DNA of 64,000 nucleotides from Meira nashicola (Eukaryota > Basidiomycota > Exobasidiomycetes > Exobasidiales > Brachybasidiaceae), in assembly GCA_001600355.1 (NCBI GenBank), contig BCJU01000001.1:6758013-6822012 (forward strand), given 5' to 3'. The position numbers and the translations under genes are program-made. The notes beneath the pieces were generated by a model. That model searched no databases and was not told where the DNA came from. It saw only the letters and a list, made by a program, of their open reading frames with translations. Shown here piece after piece: positions 62,456-64,000 of the stretch. Each line of letters opens with the position of its first letter. Position 1 is the stretch's first letter.

Positions 62456-64000
62456 ATGCTGTTCCAAGTCTTTGCAGCACTCTCCCTCATAGTGGCAAGG
62501 TCAGCTTGTCAAAGTTATGATGGATCAACCACAATCCATTTCACTACACCTGCCGACGGCTATGAATCAGTTTTACCGATCGGGAATGGTAGATTAGGTA
62601 TTTCGATGTACGGTACATCGAAAGAAATGTTAGTGTTAAATGAAGATTCAGTTTGGAATAGAAATTTTGAAAATCGAGTAAATCCAAACGCAAAAGATGC
62701 TTGGCAAAGAGTTAGACAAGAATAGATTGATAATAAATATAACCAAGCAGGAAATGATGGATTAGCAAATATGATTCCAAGTGACGATCAACCTGGTGCT
62801 TATCAAACTTCAGGTTATCTTACCGCTGACTTTGGTCAAGATCAAAATAGTATGACAGATTATACACGTTGGTTAGATACCGTTAGTGGAATCACTGGTG
62901 CAAATTATACTTATAATGGTGCTCAATTCAGTCGTTTAGCCGTTGCAAGTTATCCGGACAACGTTTTAGCAGTTCGATTCACATCCGATCAACCATTCGA
63001 TGCCACACTTGCACTCACTCGCGATTTCAATTTATACAATCAAACTGCTAGTACTGATAACGGAAAGAATGCGCTTTTGACATATTCTGGAAGTGGATCA
63101 TCACCTGGTGGATTGGACTTTGCATTGCAAGCTCGAGCTGTAGTTGATCAAGGAAGTGTGAATGTTGATTCAAACAATCTCAAAGTTTCTGGTGTAAAGA
63201 CTTTGGATGTATTTATGGATATTCAAACAACATATCGTGAATCGGATTATAAAGGTACAACAGATACCAATTTAGATGCAGCAGTTTCTAAAGGTTTTGA
63301 TACGATTCGTAATAATGCCGTTCAAGATCATTCGAATTTGCATAAATCAATGCAATTATCTTTTGGATCTTCATCTAATTCCGCAATCACTCAAAATACA
63401 ACCGATCAAAGATTGTACGCTTTCAGAAATAGTCCAAACGATGATGTCGAATTGATGACTTTGGTGTATAACTTTGGTCGTCATTTGATCATCGGATCTT
63501 CACGTCAAGGTACAAAATCATTACCTGCAAATTTGCAAGGTCTTTGGTGGAATACAGATTCTGCACCTTTCAAAGGTTGTTTCACGATCAATATCAATAT
63601 TCAAATGAATTATTGGGCTGTTGGAGCAGGTAATCTTGCTGCTGAAACACAAATTAGTCTGTTTGATCTTTTAGACGTAGCACGTCCTCGTGGTCTTCAA
63701 ATGGCAAAAGATATGTATGGAATCGAACAAGGTTTGGTTATGCATCATAATACAGACTTATTCGGTGATTCAGCTCCATGTGATAATGGTACCGAATATT
63801 CTTTATGGCCTATGAGCGCACCTTGGCTTGCAACTCATTATCTTGAACATGTTCGATTCACAAACGATTTGGATTTACTCAAAAACCGTGCTTTACCTTT
63901 CATGTTGGACACAGCTGCGTTTTATGATAACTTTTTGTTCGAATATGAAGGTAATATGGTCACCGGACCTTCTCTTTCTCCCGAAAATCCGTTTGAGATG
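62456..64000 (+). pseudogene. GH95 alpha-L-fucosidase-like secreted glycosidase with an in-frame amber codon (3' end outside window)
   Basis: Translation starts with a signal peptide (MLFQVFAALSLIVARSACQS) and the GH95 N-terminal motif ESVLPIGNGRLGISMYG...LNEDSVW. Codon 90 is TAG. The frame then stays open for all 425 codons to the window edge and carries the GH95 core: SLPANLQGLWWNTDSAPFKG, TININIQMNYW, VMHHNTDLFGD and GPSLSPENPFEM. In bacterial AfcA, the family's reference, the Asn pair and the general-acid Glu lie in equivalent NIN and SPEN motifs; both are present here. GH95 enzymes release alpha-1,2-L-fucose (some act as galactosidases) from glycans outside the cell. No intron can remove the stop. 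Either this is a very young pseudogene, or the base is a sequencing error, or the stop is read through. Otherwise the product would be an 89-residue fragment. Confidence 0.85.

Noticed and set aside
62706..62726. A mini-intron that would remove the amber codon of the GH95 gene
   Set aside because: The only GT...AG pair around the stop is about 16 bases, too short to splice, and the flanking residues already match the family continuously.

Overview
This window is nuclear DNA from a fungus, most likely a basidiomycete. The strongest clue is the cytoplasmic dynein heavy chain gene. It stops just after the fourth AAA P-loop, so it encodes only the first part of the motor. A dynein heavy chain split over two genes is known from the smut Ustilago maydis and from Agaricomycetes. 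Long genes are mostly uninterrupted, and the few introns seen are short with GT...AG ends. A smut-related lineage (Ustilaginomycotina) is a reasonable guess, but the sequence does not prove it. I saw no rRNA, tRNA, transposon or CRISPR array.

Layout, left to right. At 1-17.7 kb are a partial ankyrin-repeat gene (-), the dynein heavy chain N-terminal half (+), a Vps73-like MFS transporter (-), a probable ATRIP/Rad26 checkpoint protein (+) and a four-exon tandem CCCH zinc-finger protein of the tristetraprolin type (-). At 19.5-30.4 kb are a MIT-domain protein (+) and a divergent MLH1 (-)/YAK1 (+) pair. At 30.4-32.1 kb a tandem duplication of roughly 0.8 kb carries two small two-exon genes for secreted six-cysteine peptides; both are too short for ordinary ORF calling. 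At 32.8-44.9 kb are RNA14 (+), a serine-rich single-pass membrane protein (+), a divergent ARP3 (-)/CCT5 (+) pair and a fatty-acid elongase (-). At 47-53 kb are a PXA-PX-Nexin_C sorting nexin (+) and ERG3 (-). At 54.4-57.7 kb are a head-to-head ribosomal protein pair, RPL19 (-) and RPS27 (+, with its ATG isolated in its own exon), and the Hsp90 co-chaperone p23 (-). At 58.5-64 kb are a small spliced cysteine-rich gene (+), a four-CBS/PB1 membrane protein (-) and a GH95 alpha-L-fucosidase-like gene (+). That last gene is broken by one in-frame amber codon and runs off the window.

Most genes are conserved housekeeping functions and show no operon-like logic. Several are divergently paired over 0.4-0.8 kb shared upstream regions (ankyrin/dynein, MLH1/YAK1, ARP3/CCT5, RPL19/RPS27). 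The accessory content is the duplicated peptide locus, the third small cysteine-rich gene about 27 kb away with a similar cysteine spacing and intron phase, and the damaged secreted glycosidase. These are the parts most likely to hold something undescribed.
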